NCBI RefSeq assembly: GCF_000004075.3
Contig: NC_026656.2
Coordinates: 11,036,001 to 11,100,000 of the forward strand
Origin: Cucumis sativus
Taxonomy: Eukaryota > Streptophyta > Magnoliopsida > Cucurbitales > Cucurbitaceae
DNA: 64,000 nt
Direction of reading: 5' to 3'
The translations under genes were made by a program, and so were the position numbers. A model generated the notes under the pieces. It made no database searches, was not told the DNA's origin, and was given only the letters and a program-made list of their open reading frames with translations. Below, in pieces: positions 62,230 to 64,000 of this stretch (its first letter is position 1; every line of letters begins with the position of its first letter).

Positions 62230-64000
62230 TGTAACACACTGAACACTAAGGTATTTATTTAAGTAAATTTTTCGTTTAGTTCAAGATTTAAATTTTTAGA
62301 AAAAAAAGAAGTTAAGGGGGAGAAAGGAATTGAAAATGTAATAATATAATAATATATATTTATTATGTTATTGTAATTATTAATTATTAAATTAAAATAA
62401 AAATAAAAAGGAAAAGTAAATTAAACCATTACTGACTGTCTCTACTTTCGACGATACGATCCCCACCGAGTCCAAGCTTCGTCCACGCAAGCACGCCGAC
62501 GCCCGATCTCTTCTCCTCGTTTCCTCGCCGCTGTAACGTTCGCCTGAAGCCGTCGTCCAGATATGTGAAGCTGCCGCACCTTCGTCCGCGCCGGTCTTCG
62601 TGGCGAAACCAGCCGTTCTAATCTGCCTTGCACGCTGTTGCTTGGGTCGACTGGTGCACTAACGTTTCTGCCCTGCCATGAAGAATATTGGGTTTTTGTG
62701 GTGTCAATTGTAGACAGTGTTTGAATTTTTGGGTTCACGAAAGTTGCTTCGAGTTCAGTTCTCCATTTAATTTGAGTAAGTTTTGGAATTTACATTAGAG
62801 TGAATGATTGAATGGATGAAATTGCTTGCGGAAGTAATGGGTTTCTGTTCGATTGTGTTTAGGTTCATTCGTTGCATTGTAGTTTGAAAAAGGAGCTTAA
62901 CTAAGGTTAAGGTAAGGGACTTCCTACTAGACTCATATGTGAATTTCAACGATTTATGTGTTGACTTAAGTAACTAAAAGGGGTATGACGGCTAAGTGCA
63001 AGTCAATGTGGTTAAAGAAACTTAATGGTTTTAAATAGTTTAACTTAATGGTTTTAAATAGTTTTATGTGTGTTGTTGGAATGACTAAATTAAAACTGTT
63101 ACTGGATTGAATTGAGGATGGTTGACTGTTATGTTAAAGATTGAATGATATACGTTTGACTGAATTTATACATGTACATAACGGGATTGTCATATGGTGT
63201 TTGTTTGAGATTATACATATAGATGTGGATGTAGACAGGACGATAATATGTAAATGTGGATGTAGACAGAACGATAATAGTAGAATGTGTTGTATAAAAA
63301 TGTGGATGTAAATTTGTGATTTTGTTATGATTGGGTGTAGGTTATATTAAAGTGTGGTTTCGTATTGGTGAACTGAGTGGTGTTGTGACCTTGTAGTTTG
63401 ATTGACTGAGTATTAAAATGTTACCCACGGTCTTTGGACTAAAGTGAGACAGGTTGATTGTTAGAACGTTAAGTGAAAGGACTGTATATATTGAAGTATT
63501 TGAACAGTGTTATAAATTACCATTAAGATGTTTAGAATGGACTGATGGGAAAATTGTTAACCTTTTATTGGGATGTGTGCCTTGTAGGTGTCCTACGGGA
63601 TCACCAATTATTATGCATCCTTCGGGAACATTAAACTGATATGTGTTTCTGCAGAACACTAGACTGAAATGTACGTTCATCGGGACGTTAGACCGATATG
63701 TGTATCATATGAGATCACAAGACTGTGACTGTGTAGGGTATCCTAATAGGACGTTAACAATTTATTTTTTTCCCTAACGGGACCAGTAGCAGGTCTCTTA
63801 CTGAGTATGTTTATACTCACCCTTTTGTGTTTAATTTTTTTTTCAGGCAAAGGTAACAAGGGAGGTAGACTGACGAGGGGCAGAAAGGAAGCGTGATTGT
63901 CATAGGGGATATTTTAATTTGCTTCCGCTTAATGTTTTGTTTCTCGTGTTTTGTTTTAGTACTTGAGACTATTTAGAAAATTTTGTAGTTTAATTACATT
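62230..64000 (+). mobile_element. LTR-like sequence inserted into the copia element (incomplete at window edge)
   Basis: The copia reading stops abruptly at 62229. From TGTAACAC at 62230 a different sequence begins, with LTR character: a 5' TG, no coding capacity and an unusually GC-rich patch (about 62450-62660) inside AT-rich sequence. Direct repeats are TTAATGGTTTTAAATAGTTT (twice, 63024-63064) and TGTGGATGTAGACAGRACGA (twice, about 63222 and 63257). The end CTCACCCTTTTGTG...TTTCAGGCAAAGGTAAC (about 63817-63855) resembles the 3' part of gypsy-type LTRs in cucurbits. That is from memory. The element continues beyond the window. Confidence 0.5.

Noticed and set aside
62442..62738. 98-codon Arg-rich frame on the minus strand
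   Set aside because: It arises from a GC-rich patch inside the LTR-like sequence and has no protein family character.

Overview
The window is nuclear DNA of a dicot plant. It is AT-rich, has spliced genes with GT/AG introns, and encodes plant-specific families (chlorophyllase, IQD, FORKED/VAN3-binding, LIFEGUARD). A cucurbit (Cucumis-like) source is my best guess. It rests on overall resemblance, on a Mutator-like element linked to a DUF1985 gene, and on dispersed TATCA-N-TGATA palindromes; it is an inference.

Genes. I could assemble seven host genes exon by exon with consistent phase: an Rpb4-fold Pol III subunit RPC9/CRCP (minus, 1965-3675, 160 aa); chlorophyllase-2 (minus, 4204-5998, 316 aa); a LIFEGUARD/BI-1-like membrane protein (plus, 6454-7929, 238 aa); a FORKED/VAN3-binding-like DUF828-PH protein (minus, 10094-13388, 482 aa); a GPI-anchor-like EGF protein (minus, 35038-37141, 234 aa); an IQ67-domain (IQD) protein (plus, 42593-44555, 458 aa); and a TPR co-chaperone-like protein (minus, 52589-56201, 331 aa). 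They are ordinary eukaryotic neighbours, not an operon. The chlorophyllase and LIFEGUARD genes are divergent and share a promoter interval of about 455 bp.

Repeats. From 13.4 to 35.0 kb lies an AT-rich gene desert with a long TA microsatellite, a degenerate ~63-bp tandem repeat and an internally deleted Ty1/copia element (about 30.2-31.8 kb). A related solo LTR sits in the last IQD intron. A decayed MULE occupies about 45.3-50.9 kb. Its transposase (plus) converges on a DUF1985/coiled-coil gene (minus), with an 85-bp tandem array between them and palindromic repeats in the introns of both. A MITE-like inverted repeat at 39.24-39.44 kb carries the same palindrome. The right edge (59.6-62.2 kb) is a decayed Ty1/copia element, broken in its reverse transcriptase by an LTR-like sequence that runs off the window.

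I found no clearly new biological system. The most unusual structure is the MULE with its palindromic repeats in introns and spacer. I saw no tRNA, rRNA or CRISPR; small RNAs such as miRNA or snoRNA could be missed by eye.
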